Source: Paraburkholderia bonniea (GTDB taxonomy: Bacteria; Pseudomonadota; Gammaproteobacteria; Burkholderiales; Burkholderiaceae). From it: a stretch of 64,000 nt of DNA. Shown here piece after piece: positions 41,395-49,867 of this stretch. The first letter of the stretch is position 1. Every line of letters starts with the position of its first letter. A program made the position numbers and the translations under genes. The stretch is from contig NZ_QPEQ01000002.1 of NCBI RefSeq assembly GCF_009455625.1, positions 744,001 to 808,000 on the forward strand. The letters are read 5' to 3'. Under the pieces are notes generated by a model. That model was given only the letters and a program-made list of their open reading frames with translations. It had not been told where the DNA came from and made no database searches.

Positions 41395-43148
41395 AACGCG
41401 CCCCGTTCACCTGCCTGGGCCAGGCGCTGGCGCGGCACTGGCATCGCCTGATCGACTGGCTCGACCCAGCCGTGATGATGATGGTGCTCGGGCCGTTGAT
41501 GATCGTGCTCGCGTGGAGCATCACCATAGGCAAGATCGCCGATGAGCGCGCCCAGGCCATCGCCCGCGCTTTCGCCACCGCCAATGGCCTGGCACGGGCT
41601 TTTGACGAGCAGTCCAAGCGCACCATCGGCTCCGCCGACCAGATGCTCAACCTCGTGCGCCGCCGTTATCTGAGCGCGGGACAAACCATCGATATCGCCC
41701 AGGTGCTGCGCGACGCGGCCTATCTCAGCCCCGACTATTTACGCGTGCGCATTGGTGCCGCAGACGGCCAGCTGATCGCCTCCTCCACGCCCGATGGCCC
41801 GCGCTCGATGCGCGAACGGGAATACTTCAAGGTGCATCTGGCGCATCGGGAAGACTTCCTCTACATCAGCCGCCCGATGCGCTATGAACTCAGCGAGCCA
41901 TGGACGATCCAGCTCTCCCGCGGCATTGAGCGGCGTGATGGCAGCTTTGCCGGGGTGGTGATGGCATCGCTTGAGCCTTCGTACTTCTTGCAGGCGTTTC
42001 GTGACGCTGATTTTGGCGAGCAGGACGTAGCGATGCTGGTCGGCACCGATGGCATCGTCCGGGTGCGGCTGCGCGGCAACAAGATCGACTTCGAACATGG
42101 TGAGTCATATCTGCCGCTACTCGACATCAGCCGTTCACGCGCGGGCCAGGCGGTCCACGCCCGCAGCATGATTGGCGGCGTGGAGCGTTTCTGGGTCTCG
42201 CAGCAAGTCGGCGACTATCCGCTGACGGTGGCCGTCGGACTGGCCTCGGAGCGGGCGCTGCATGAGTTTCAGCGACGCCGCTATGTGTACCTGATCGGCA
42301 CCAGTATTTTTTCGGTGTGCGTGCTGGTGCTGACCTTGCTGGCGGGTTGGCTCTCGGCGCGGCGACGGCGCATCTTGAGCCAGCTTGCCGCCACCGAGCG
42401 CCAGGCCAACGAGCTCAAATCGAGCTTTATCGCCAATATCTCGCACGATCTGCGCACCCCGCTCAACGGCATCATCGGCTTTGCCGACGTGCTGCGCGAA
42501 AGCGCCCCCGATGCCGAGCGGCGTCAGTACGCGCAATACATCCTTGATAGCGGCAACCACTTGCTGGCGCTGGTGAATATGATTCTCGACCTGACCAAGA
42601 TGCGCGCCAGCAAGCTGCAACTGCATCTGGAGCCCACCGACCTGCGAGCGTTGGTGACCCGGGTCTCCAACACCCACGCGATGGCCGCGCGCCGCAAGGG
42701 CCTGAGCTATACGCTGAACATTGCCGACGAATTCCCGCCGAGCGTGATGTGTGACGCGATCCGCATCACCGAAGTGCTCGACAACTTGCTGCACAACGCG
42801 ATCAAATTCACCGAGCGTGGCAGCGTAACGCTCGCGCTGCTCGCTGCCGGCGACGAGGTGATATTGCGCGCCAGCGATACCGGGATCGGCATGAGTGAGG
42901 AAGACCAGAGCCATCTGTTCGAGATGTTCGCCGAAGGGCGCGACATGGCTGCGCGGGCGAATGTCGGCAGCGGTCTGGGGCTGGCGTTCTCATATGAACT
43001 GGTGAAGTTACATGGCGGCTCGGTCACGGTGGCATCAAAGTCCGGTGAAGGCACCGTCGTCACGGTGCGCTTACCGCGCGGTGCTATTCCTGCTTCAACC
43101 CTGGAGGACTCGCAGCATGACAAGGCAAGTACTGGTGGTGGACGATGA
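41391..43148 (+). CDS. Cache-domain sensor histidine kinase
   Basis: 585 residues. A first membrane helix (about 28-48), a periplasmic double-Cache-like sensor domain (about 50-290), a second helix (about 297-322), then HisKA with NISHDLRTPLNG (phosphorylated His about residue 350) and a full ATPase domain (NLLHNAIKF, DTGIGM, GSGLGLAF). It has no receiver of its own. The ATG overlaps the stop of the beta-barrel gene, and the following receiver gene begins 32 bp before its stop, so sensor, exporter and receiver are made together. It probably senses a small periplasmic molecule and starts the local phosphorelay. Confidence 0.92.
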   Translation: MKRAPFTCLGQALARHWHRLIDWLDPAVMMMVLGPLMIVLAWSITIGKIADERAQAIARAFATANGLARAFDEQSKRTIGSADQMLNLVRRRYLSAGQTIDIAQVLRDAAYLSPDYLRVRIGAADGQLIASSTPDGPRSMREREYFKVHLAHREDFLYISRPMRYELSEPWTIQLSRGIERRDGSFAGVVMASLEPSYFLQAFRDADFGEQDVAMLVGTDGIVRVRLRGNKIDFEHGESYLPLLDISRSRAGQAVHARSMIGGVERFWVSQQVGDYPLTVAVGLASERALHEFQRRRYVYLIGTSIFSVCVLVLTLLAGWLSARRRRILSQLAATERQANELKSSFIANISHDLRTPLNGIIGFADVLRESAPDAERRQYAQYILDSGNHLLALVNMILDLTKMRASKLQLHLEPTDLRALVTRVSNTHAMAARRKGLSYTLNIADEFPPSVMCDAIRITEVLDNLLHNAIKFTERGSVTLALLAAGDEVILRASDTGIGMSEEDQSHLFEMFAEGRDMAARANVGSGLGLAFSYELVKLHGGSVTVASKSGEGTVVTVRLPRGAIPASTLEDSQHDKASTGGGR

Positions 43149-43479
43149 TCTGGTGAACCGCAAGCTGGCGCGCGCGATGCTGGCACGCGACGGCTGGGAG
43201 GTGAGCGAATGCGAGGACGGGCCGAGCGCGCTGGAGCAAGTGCGGCAGCAGCCGTTCGATGCCGTCTTGCTGGATATCAGCTTGCCCGGGATGAGTGGCG
43301 AGACCGTGTGCGAGCGCTTGCGTGAAGCGCACCCGGGGCTCTTTATCGTCGCCTATACCGCGCATACGATGCCCGAGGATACCGAGCGGATGCTGGCCGG
43401 AGGCTTCGACCGGGTGTTGCTAAAGCCGGTCACGTTTGCAGCGCTGCGTACAGCGTTTGCCACCCAGCAGGCTTATTAA
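43117..43479 (+). CDS. Single-domain response regulator
   Basis: 120 residues, only a receiver domain: acidic triad D9-D11, phosphoacceptor D53, T81 and K103 are all in place. There is no output domain. It overlaps the sensor kinase gene by 32 bp and has GGAGGA eight bases before its ATG. Lone receivers often serve as the middle carrier of a relay or act on a protein directly. With the HPt (36.2 kb) and the receiver-PIG-L protein (35.2 kb), it completes the parts list of a four-step relay. It is the last gene of the GT2 operon. Confidence 0.9.
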   Translation: MTRQVLVVDDDLVNRKLARAMLARDGWEVSECEDGPSALEQVRQQPFDAVLLDISLPGMSGETVCERLREAHPGLFIVAYTAHTMPEDTERMLAGGFDRVLLKPVTFAALRTAFATQQAY

Positions 43480-43486
43480 GGTGCTT

Positions 43487-43519
43487 CTTCATGGCGCGAG
43501 CTGGAGCCGCGCCATGAAG
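43487..43519 (+). terminator. Perfect 12-bp inverted repeat after the receiver gene
   Basis: CTTCATGGCGCG (43487-43498) and CGCGCCATGAAG (43508-43519) form a perfect stem with a 9-nt loop, eight bases after the receiver stop. The stem is strong but no T-run follows, so it may protect the 3' end or work with Rho. Confidence 0.5.
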
Positions 43520-43542
43520 TCCAGACGACGGCTTTTATCAAG

Positions 43543-43716
43543 CTAGAAACGCCATAACAGGGTGCCTTCAAGCGCGTTACCGCCTCGTGCTCTCGCCTTA
43601 TCGCGGCGCTACCGCACTGGCCCGAGTACGACAGCCCCAACGTGGCGTGCTTGCCGATACCGATACCGATACCGGCACCAAGATCGACACCCACTTCGAG
43701 GTGAGCCGCTAAAGCC
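43543..43716 (-). pseudogene. Remnant of an autotransporter/outer-membrane beta-barrel end
   Basis: Read on the minus strand, one frame gives VDLGAGIGIGIGKHATLGLSYSGQCGSA-like strands, and after a frameshift near 43590 another gives EGTLLWRF and a stop (43543-43545). The last strand ending in Trp-Arg-Phe is typical of autotransporter barrels. Only about 60 codons remain and no passenger is present, so the gene is dead. A short (CGATAC) run of three copies lies within it. Confidence 0.6.
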
Positions 43717-43745
43717 GCCGCGATAGCATTTTCGAAGACCTGCGC

Positions 43746-45365
43746 TCAGTTCTCCAACGCGAGTTGAGCATCCCGGCGCAGCTCGACAGCATCAATCTGG
43801 GAGAGCAAAAGCTCACGGCGTTCGAGACGGAACAACTGCATCGAATTGCTAACTTCCTCAGCCTGATCTTTCAGTGACCCGGCCGCTGCCGCCAGCTCTT
43901 CCACCATCGCCGCGTTTTGCTGCGTCACCGAATCCATCTGCATCACCGCTGCGCTGATCTGGGTGACACCGGAGCGCTGCTCCACCGCAGCGGCGCTAAT
44001 TTCGTCGAGCACCGTGCTGACCTTGACCACCGCGGCAAGCACGTCCTTCATGCGCTCTCGTGCGTCAATCGTGCGCTCGCGGCCTAACGTGACACGCTGC
44101 GCCGAATCCGTCAGAAGCAGCTTGATTTCCTTCGTCGCGGCGGAAGTGCGCTGCGCCAGAGCACGAACCTCGGAGGCAACCACCGCGAAACCTCGACCCG
44201 CGCTACCCGCCCGGGCGGCCTCGACCGCGGCGTTCAGCGCGAGGATGTTGGTCTGAAAGGCAATGCCTTCGATCAAATGCGCGATCTCATTGATGTATTT
44301 CCCTGAACCAGCGATTCCCTCCATGGTTTCAGCCACAGCTTGTACCGCTTCATTCGCCTGAATCGTGACCTGCGACGTGTCCTGGGCCAGCAAAGCGCCA
44401 CGCGCAGCCGCATCAGCACTTTGTTGCACCGTGCCATTGATCTGCTCCATCGAAGCGGCGGTTTGCTCCAGACTCGCGGCCTGCGACTCCGTGCGAGCGG
44501 ACAGATCGTTGTTACCTGCGGCGATTTCCCGAATCGCCGTGCGCAGCGGCTTGACCTCTTCGCGCACGTCATGCACGACGGTTCGCAGATTGACCGACAT
44601 CTGCATCAACGCCTGCTGCACTCGCCCGAGCGCACCGCTTGAACCAGTTGTCACCGGACGCGACAGGTCACCTGCCGCCATGCGGTTCGCGTCGGCCACG
44701 AGCGCATTCAGCGGTTTCACGGCTAAAGAGCGGGTATGCCAGAACGTCAGCGAGATCGCCACAACAGCCGCCACCAGGGTGAGTGATAGCGGCATGCCGA
44801 GTACCACCGGCGCGACGATCACCACGGCCGCGCCCAGTTGGGCCCATAGCAGCTTGCCCTCCATGCCCAACGTCAAGGCCCGGCGGGCGCGCCCTAGCCA
44901 GTCGTGACGCAAGACTTCCCCTCGGCGCAGGATGTGTTTTTTCTTGCCAGCCCGGGCCTCGTCGCGCATAGCCGCATATAAACGCTCAGCCGCGACAATC
45001 GCCTCGCGCGAAGGAATGCTGCGCACCGAAAGAAAACCAGTGATGTGCTCACCATCCATCATCGGCGTGGCATTGGCCTGGACCCAGTAATGGTCACCGT
45101 TCTTGCGCCGGTTCTTGACCATCCCGCTCCAGGGCAAGCCGGTCTGCAAGGTCTCCCACATGTCACGGAAGGCTTCTTGCGGCATGTCCGGGTGACGAAC
45201 GATGTTGTGCGGTTGACCAAGTAGTTCCTCGCGGGCAAAGCCGCTGACTTCGATGAATGCCCGGTTGCAATAGGTGATGCGGCCCTTCTGGTCGGTCACT
45301 GACACAAGCGTCCGATTGAGCGGAATCGTGTGTTCGTGCTGGGTGACAGGCTGATTGTTGCGCAT
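43746..45365 (-). CDS. Methyl-accepting chemotaxis protein with Aer-like PAS domain
   Basis: 539 residues. The amino-terminal PAS domain (about 15-120) has the Aer-type core ITYCNRAFIEVSGF and HPDMPQEAFRDMW. Two hydrophobic stretches (about 172-208) act as membrane anchors without a periplasmic loop. A HAMP-like segment (about 210-265) follows, then the signalling domain with the conserved hairpin tip (EGIAFQTNILALNAAVEAAR). Aer proteins carry FAD and guide cells to favourable oxygen or redox levels. No carboxyl NWETF-type methylase tether is seen. It is transcribed alone, with no chemotaxis genes next to it. Confidence 0.93.
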   Translation of the reverse strand: MRNNQPVTQHEHTIPLNRTLVSVTDQKGRITYCNRAFIEVSGFAREELLGQPHNIVRHPDMPQEAFRDMWETLQTGLPWSGMVKNRRKNGDHYWVQANATPMMDGEHITGFLSVRSIPSREAIVAAERLYAAMRDEARAGKKKHILRRGEVLRHDWLGRARRALTLGMEGKLLWAQLGAAVVIVAPVVLGMPLSLTLVAAVVAISLTFWHTRSLAVKPLNALVADANRMAAGDLSRPVTTGSSGALGRVQQALMQMSVNLRTVVHDVREEVKPLRTAIREIAAGNNDLSARTESQAASLEQTAASMEQINGTVQQSADAAARGALLAQDTSQVTIQANEAVQAVAETMEGIAGSGKYINEIAHLIEGIAFQTNILALNAAVEAARAGSAGRGFAVVASEVRALAQRTSAATKEIKLLLTDSAQRVTLGRERTIDARERMKDVLAAVVKVSTVLDEISAAAVEQRSGVTQISAAVMQMDSVTQQNAAMVEELAAAAGSLKDQAEEVSNSMQLFRLERRELLLSQIDAVELRRDAQLALEN

Positions 45366-46148
45366 CGTTCTGGGTATCCGAGACGGTCTACAAATACGGG
45401 AGCAGGCTTATCGAGCAGCGTGTGCGGTCGTGCGACAGACGTTTTGCCGGCAGCGGGCATGTGACGAGTGCCTGGGGTGTCTAGTGCCTGGTGCCCGGTG
45501 CTTGCCGAAGCCGACGCGAAAGATCCCGCTCCGGGGCAGACAAGATTGATATGGGCTTTTAAAGGCCTCGATCAGGACACGCTCGCCGGGCGTGCGTCAC
45601 AACTGAAGCCACTGCCACTTATGAGGAATCGGCTTTTACAAAACGTGCAGTTCGACAAACGCATTGCTCGTGCATGGTTAATGCTTAACGGCAAGATTAC
45701 GATTGTCTTTAGCGCGGCAGCGGTGCGACCGTTGGTCGCGTGCGCGCAAATGCCTGCGCGGCACAACGCGCGATCTGCTTGCTGACGAATGGATCGCCAG
45801 CGTCGATGAGCATGCCGGAGACAAGCTTGTGCGTCGGGGCCGTTGGGGTCGGGGTTGACCGATGGGTGTCCACAAGACCGCAGCGACCAAATTACAGCGG
45901 CAAGGGTGAAGCAGCAGCTTGATCCGCCGCGCAGGCAAGGCTCATTCAGGCATCCGCCAAACCAAAGTGAATTACCGCTACCACGGCCGCCCCACCGGGA
46001 GTCTCGCTAATCCCTCGTCTCACCAAACCGAACAGGGGACTTGCACCCCCAAGCTGTTGCGCATGGCTCGGCGCACCAAAAAAAGCCTCCCGTGAAGGAG
46101 GCTATTTAAGAAGCTGCTGTGAAATGAGTTCAGAACCCGCCCCTACCC
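45366..46148. other. 783-bp region without a confident gene
   Basis: The gap lies between two minus-strand genes. It must include the promoter of the chemoreceptor (near 45366) and the terminator of the CNNM/CorC gene (46083-46103). Several short frames exist, none with a good start. One minus-strand frame ending near 45715 (with LVSGMLIDAGDPFVSKQIA) reads like a true carboxyl end but is preceded by stops, so it may be a relic. No insertion sequence ends or RNA were recognised. Confidence 0.4.
46083..46103 (-). terminator. Rho-independent terminator of CNNM/CorC gene
   Basis: On the minus strand, AGCCTCC, loop TTCACG and GGAGGCT are followed by a run of seven T. It lies about 45 bp after the stop of the 46149-47516 gene, a textbook intrinsic terminator. 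Confidence 0.9.
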
Positions 46149-47516
46149 TCACCCGCCCTCATCCTCGAACGCCTTCGGATAGACCCGCACCAGCACGATG
46201 CGCGGCCCGCGCATTTTCTTCACGACGATGTCGAAGCGCTCAAACGCCACGCGCTGCCCTTCCACCGGCAAGTCGCTCAACGCCTGAATCACCAGCCCAC
46301 CCACCGACTCCGCCTGGCCTTCGTCGATATCAATGCCCAGCGCCCGTTCAAGTGACACCACCGGCAAGCTACCCTTGCCCATCAAGGTGCCATCGTCCAT
46401 CCGCGACCAGTCGGCATCGCCCTGGCGAAACTCGTCATGAATCTGCCCGACCAGCGCGCCCAGCAAGTTATCCAGCGTCAGAAACCCGATTGGCTTGGCG
46501 TTCTTGTGACCCACCAGCGCGAAATGCGGCGCGCCTTTGCGAAAGCGCCGGAACAGCTCCAGCGCGGGCATGCTCGGCTTCACGTATTGCACGGGACGCA
46601 CGTACTTCGTCAGCTCGTCAGGCGTGCTGCCTGCATGACGCGCCAGCAGCAGGTCTTTCAGGTGAATCATCCCGGCCACCCGCTCGCCCGAAGCATCCTC
46701 GAACAGCGGATAACGGCTAAAGCGATGCCGTGCGATCACCTGCATGTTGTCGCCCAGCGGCACATCGCTACGCAGGCCGACCATTTCATGAGCCGGCCGC
46801 ATCAAGTCCGAAACGGTCATTTTCGAAAAATCGAGCGAATGCGCGATCGTGTTCCATTCGTCCTGGCTGTAGGCATCACCACTGCCGCTCGCGCTGCCAA
46901 TTTCACTCACAACACCCGTGCGGCGGCCACGCAAGATCAGCTTTAATTCATCGGTCGAATAATGCATATCGCCGCCATGTCCACCGGCCAGACCGGCCAT
47001 GCGCAGCACCGCATTCGCGCTCGAATTCAGCACCCAGATCGCCGGATACATCGCCCAGTAAAACGCGTACAGCGGCGGGGCAATCCAGAGCGAGATTTTT
47101 TCGGCCTGGCGGATCGCCAGCGATTTAGGCGCCAGCTCACCCACCACGATGTGCAAAAACGAAATGCACGAAAACGCGAAAAACAGCGAAATACCGTGGA
47201 CCAGTTTTTCTGATTCGATGCCTAGCAACGACAACAGTGGCGTCAGCAGATTGGCGAAAGCCGGTTCACCGATCCAGCCCAGCCCCAGCGAAGCGAGCGT
47301 AATGCCGAGCTGGCAAGCCGATAGATAAGCATCGAGGTGGCCGTGCACTTTACGCAGCACACGTCCGCGAATGCCGTGCTTGCGTGCGAGCGCCTTGACA
47401 CGGGTCTGCCGCAGCTTCACCAGCCCGAATTCAGCGGCAACAAAAAAACCATTTAGCGCAACCAATAAGAGCGCACCAACAAGGGCAAAGACCTGGGCCA
47501 AGACGTCAAACTCCAA
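46149..47516 (-). CDS. CNNM/HlyC-CorC family membrane protein
   Basis: 455 residues. A DUF21/CNNM membrane domain with four helices (about 5-195, including ALNGFFVAAEFGLVKLRQTR and GELAPKSLAIR), a CBS pair (about 225-345, from the DLMRPAHEM segment) and a CorC/HlyC domain at the carboxyl end (about 360-450). Members of the family are linked to magnesium or cobalt efflux or homeostasis at the inner membrane; the old haemolysin label is not supported by function. The proposed start is a TTG, 15 bases after a TATACT box (47531-47536), which would leave almost no leader, so the true start is uncertain. It ends at a strong terminator. Confidence 0.92.
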   Translation of the reverse strand: MEFDVLAQVFALVGALLLVALNGFFVAAEFGLVKLRQTRVKALARKHGIRGRVLRKVHGHLDAYLSACQLGITLASLGLGWIGEPAFANLLTPLLSLLGIESEKLVHGISLFFAFSCISFLHIVVGELAPKSLAIRQAEKISLWIAPPLYAFYWAMYPAIWVLNSSANAVLRMAGLAGGHGGDMHYSTDELKLILRGRRTGVVSEIGSASGSGDAYSQDEWNTIAHSLDFSKMTVSDLMRPAHEMVGLRSDVPLGDNMQVIARHRFSRYPLFEDASGERVAGMIHLKDLLLARHAGSTPDELTKYVRPVQYVKPSMPALELFRRFRKGAPHFALVGHKNAKPIGFLTLDNLLGALVGQIHDEFRQGDADWSRMDDGTLMGKGSLPVVSLERALGIDIDEGQAESVGGLVIQALSDLPVEGQRVAFERFDIVVKKMRGPRIVLVRVYPKAFEDEGG

Positions 47517-47648
47517 AAACGAAAGCGCTCAGTATAGAGGCCGCAGCCAGCGCGCTGAAAGCAAAGGTGCTGCGTCTCACAGTCAGCACGTGCTGCTAGT
47601 GCCTGCCAAACATCGGCAAAACGAAGGGAAATGCGGCGCTGCGGGCCG

Positions 47649-48461
47649 TTACCCCGCGAGTGGTAACCACAAGCGCAGCGCAGCAGGTGTGCCAGCGGCC
47701 TCAGCCTCATCAGAGGCCTCAGGCACCTCAGACACCTCAACCTGCTGCTCAAAACGCCCGCCATGCGCGAGCGCGACACGCTGGCACAGCGCGAGCACCC
47801 ATGCAATCCGCCCGGCTTCGAGCGGCTCAAGTGCTTGCTGACGCGCATGGGCTTCGAGCACATGCGGCACCGTGCTGGCGTCGAGCATCCCGGGCGTCGC
47901 CCGAAAACGCACCGTCACACACCCTTGCCCAGCATCCGCCGTGACACTAAGCCTGGCCTGTGCCGCGCTCGCACTCGATTCAACGGCAAACACCAGCATC
48001 AGCCAGAGCGCAGCCGCCAGACGCTCGCGGTCACCATCCAGCGTGATCTCTGCGCCCAGCGATGCCGTGTCGATCTCCAGTTCCACCTGGCGGGCATCGG
48101 CCAGCGCTACGCGCACCGCAGCCACCGTTTCATCAAGCAATGACGGCAACGCCAACGTGGTGCGCCGTAATGTCAGCGTGCGGGTTGCGGCACGCGTGGC
48201 GTCAACCTGGGTTTCCAGCAAGCTGAGTTGCTGCTCAACACCGGCACGAATGCCATCGAGCGCACGCTGAGCCCCGGCATCGCTCGACGCCAGCTTGCGT
48301 TCGAGCACATACGCCCAGCTGTGAATCGCGTTTAGCGGCCCGCGCAAATCATGCGACATGACCCCCAGCACATGATCCCGCATGAACCACGCTGTTTCGG
48401 CACAACGTAGCGCGGTAAGGCGAGCGGCATCCGCATCGCCTGCAGAAGAAAACAAGGTCAC
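47649..48461 (-). CDS. Degenerate histidine-kinase-like protein
   Basis: 270 residues. The amino part has a good HisKA dimerisation segment, VMSHDLRGPLNAIHSW (His about residue 37). The carboxyl part aligns in outline with a HATPase domain, but the Asn box reads LAAALWLMLVFAVESS without the key Asn, and the DxGxG motif is missing (RFRATPGMLD). It is therefore unlikely to bind ATP normally. No sensor domain or membrane helix is present. It may serve as a phosphotransfer or dimerisation partner, or be decaying. The start is GTG with a weak site. The neighbouring FKBP gene is divergent. Confidence 0.7.
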   Translation of the reverse strand: MTLFSSAGDADAARLTALRCAETAWFMRDHVLGVMSHDLRGPLNAIHSWAYVLERKLASSDAGAQRALDGIRAGVEQQLSLLETQVDATRAATRTLTLRRTTLALPSLLDETVAAVRVALADARQVELEIDTASLGAEITLDGDRERLAAALWLMLVFAVESSASAAQARLSVTADAGQGCVTVRFRATPGMLDASTVPHVLEAHARQQALEPLEAGRIAWVLALCQRVALAHGGRFEQQVEVSEVPEASDEAEAAGTPAALRLWLPLAG

Positions 48462-48616
48462 GATAGTAGCCAGCCTTTATCTGAATCTGAAGCAACGGGA
48501 AACGAGGAAATCCGGAGAACCGGAGCGGGGATGGACCAAAGCGTTTGAGCCCCGCCAGGAGAAGCGCAACCCGCCTACAATACCGCCTTTATCTAACTTG
48601 TCTCAAGGAGCGGCAC

Positions 48617-48958
48617 ATGCCCATCGTCACTACTAATTCCGGCCTGAAATACGAAGACCTCACGGAGGGCACGGGTAAGGAAGCCTGTGCGGGCCAATCC
48701 GTCAGCGTGCATTACACCGGCTGGCTGACCGACGGCCAGAAGTTCGATTCAAGCAAAGACCGCAACGAGCCCTTTGCTTTTGTGCTGGGCGGCGGCATGG
48801 TCATCAAGGGTTGGGATGAAGGCGTGCAAGGCATGAAAACCGGTGGCGTGCGGCGACTGACAATTCCACCGCTCCTCGGCTACGGTGTACGCGGCGCGGG
48901 CGGTGTGATTCCACCGAATGCCACGCTAGTGTTCGAAGTCGAACTGCTTGAGGCTTAA
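48617..48958 (+). CDS. FKBP-type peptidyl-prolyl isomerase
   Basis: 113 residues, a single FKBP domain without signal peptide. [34 protein letters not shown] and [14 protein letters not shown] are characteristic and include the active-site aromatic and Asp residues. It resembles the short FKBP encoded on the second chromosome of Burkholderia pseudomallei, which is a Mip-like protein linked to virulence (from memory). It speeds proline isomerisation in protein folding. AAGGAG lies six bases before the ATG, and TACAAT at 48576-48581 is a possible -10 box. Confidence 0.95.
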   Translation: MPIVTTNSGLKYEDLTEGTGKEACAGQSVSVHYTGWLTDGQKFDSSKDRNEPFAFVLGGGMVIKGWDEGVQGMKTGGVRRLTIPPLLGYGVRGAGGVIPPNATLVFEVELLEA

Positions 48959-48998
48959 AGCCAGCGCTGTCCTTGCTCACTGGCTCACTGGCTGAATC

Positions 48999-49787
48999 AT
49001 GAACTCTGCCGCCGTCACCGCCCCTCAGGTTTCATTGCGCTGCTATGACGCAACTGAAGCCTCGGACGTGCACGATTTCCATCAAATTGTGCTGGGGCTG
49101 GATGGTGCGATGGCGATGGCGGTTGAAGGCGTCGGGCAGTTGCTCGACAGCCGTTCGGCATGGCTTATTCCAGCGGGTGCGCGGCACGAATACGCGGGGC
49201 TCGGGAGCAACCGGCAACTGGTGCTGGATCTGCCAGCCGCGTCGCTGGCGATTCCGCAACGTTTATTCGAGCGGGCCCGTGTGATTCCAGTGAATGCGCC
49301 GCTTGGCGCGCTCGTGCGGGACATTGCCATGCTCAGCGCGGGCCTGCCGCCTGCGCGGCCGCTACAACAACCACAACGCTTTAACTGGAACGCTGCGGCT
49401 CGCCTGAGCGCAGCCATCATCAGCGATGGCAGCAGCATACAAAGTACGGCGGCGCTACATGCGGGCCTCGATTTCGCCCGCATCGACCGCTGGTTGCGAG
49501 CCCATTTATCCGAGCCGCTACGGATTGCCGATCTGGCCAGCCATTGCGGTTTTGGCTTGCGCCGTTTCCATCAGCTGTTCATCGAAGCCTTTGGCGAAAC
49601 GCCACATCGTTATCTGCAACGTCTGCGGCTCGACACGGCCATTATTTTGCTGAATGAACCTTCCCGGCCATTAACCGATATCGCGCTAAGCGTCGGCTTT
49701 AGCGACCAAAGCGCGTTCACGCATGCGTTTTCGCGGCGCTTTGGCCTCGCGCCTGGCCAGTGGCGCACTGGGCCCGGCACAGACTGA
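48999..49787 (+). CDS. AraC-family transcriptional regulator
   Basis: 262 residues. A cupin-like amino-terminal sensor domain (about 10-110) is followed by a carboxyl-terminal pair of helix-turn-helix motifs (about 160-258): IADLASHCGFGLRRFHQLF and the AraC signature LTDIALSVGFSDQSAFTHAF. It probably activates genes in response to a small molecule. It lies 40 bp after the FKBP gene on the same strand and converges with metZ. Neither position reveals its targets. The ATG at 48999 has no strong ribosome site. Confidence 0.9.
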   Translation: MNSAAVTAPQVSLRCYDATEASDVHDFHQIVLGLDGAMAMAVEGVGQLLDSRSAWLIPAGARHEYAGLGSNRQLVLDLPAASLAIPQRLFERARVIPVNAPLGALVRDIAMLSAGLPPARPLQQPQRFNWNAAARLSAAIISDGSSIQSTAALHAGLDFARIDRWLRAHLSEPLRIADLASHCGFGLRRFHQLFIEAFGETPHRYLQRLRLDTAIILLNEPSRPLTDIALSVGFSDQSAFTHAFSRRFGLAPGQWRTGPGTD

Positions 49788-49867
49788 CAGCGCACGCTGC
49801 CAGACCGGGCTTAGCCCTGCCCCACCCGCCGGCCGCCAAGCCCGCACACGTTTTACCCGCGCATGGG

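Noticed and set aside
45366..46148. A gene or insertion sequence in the 783-bp gap
   Set aside because: Only short frames without ribosome sites and no terminal inverted repeats or transposase motifs were seen.
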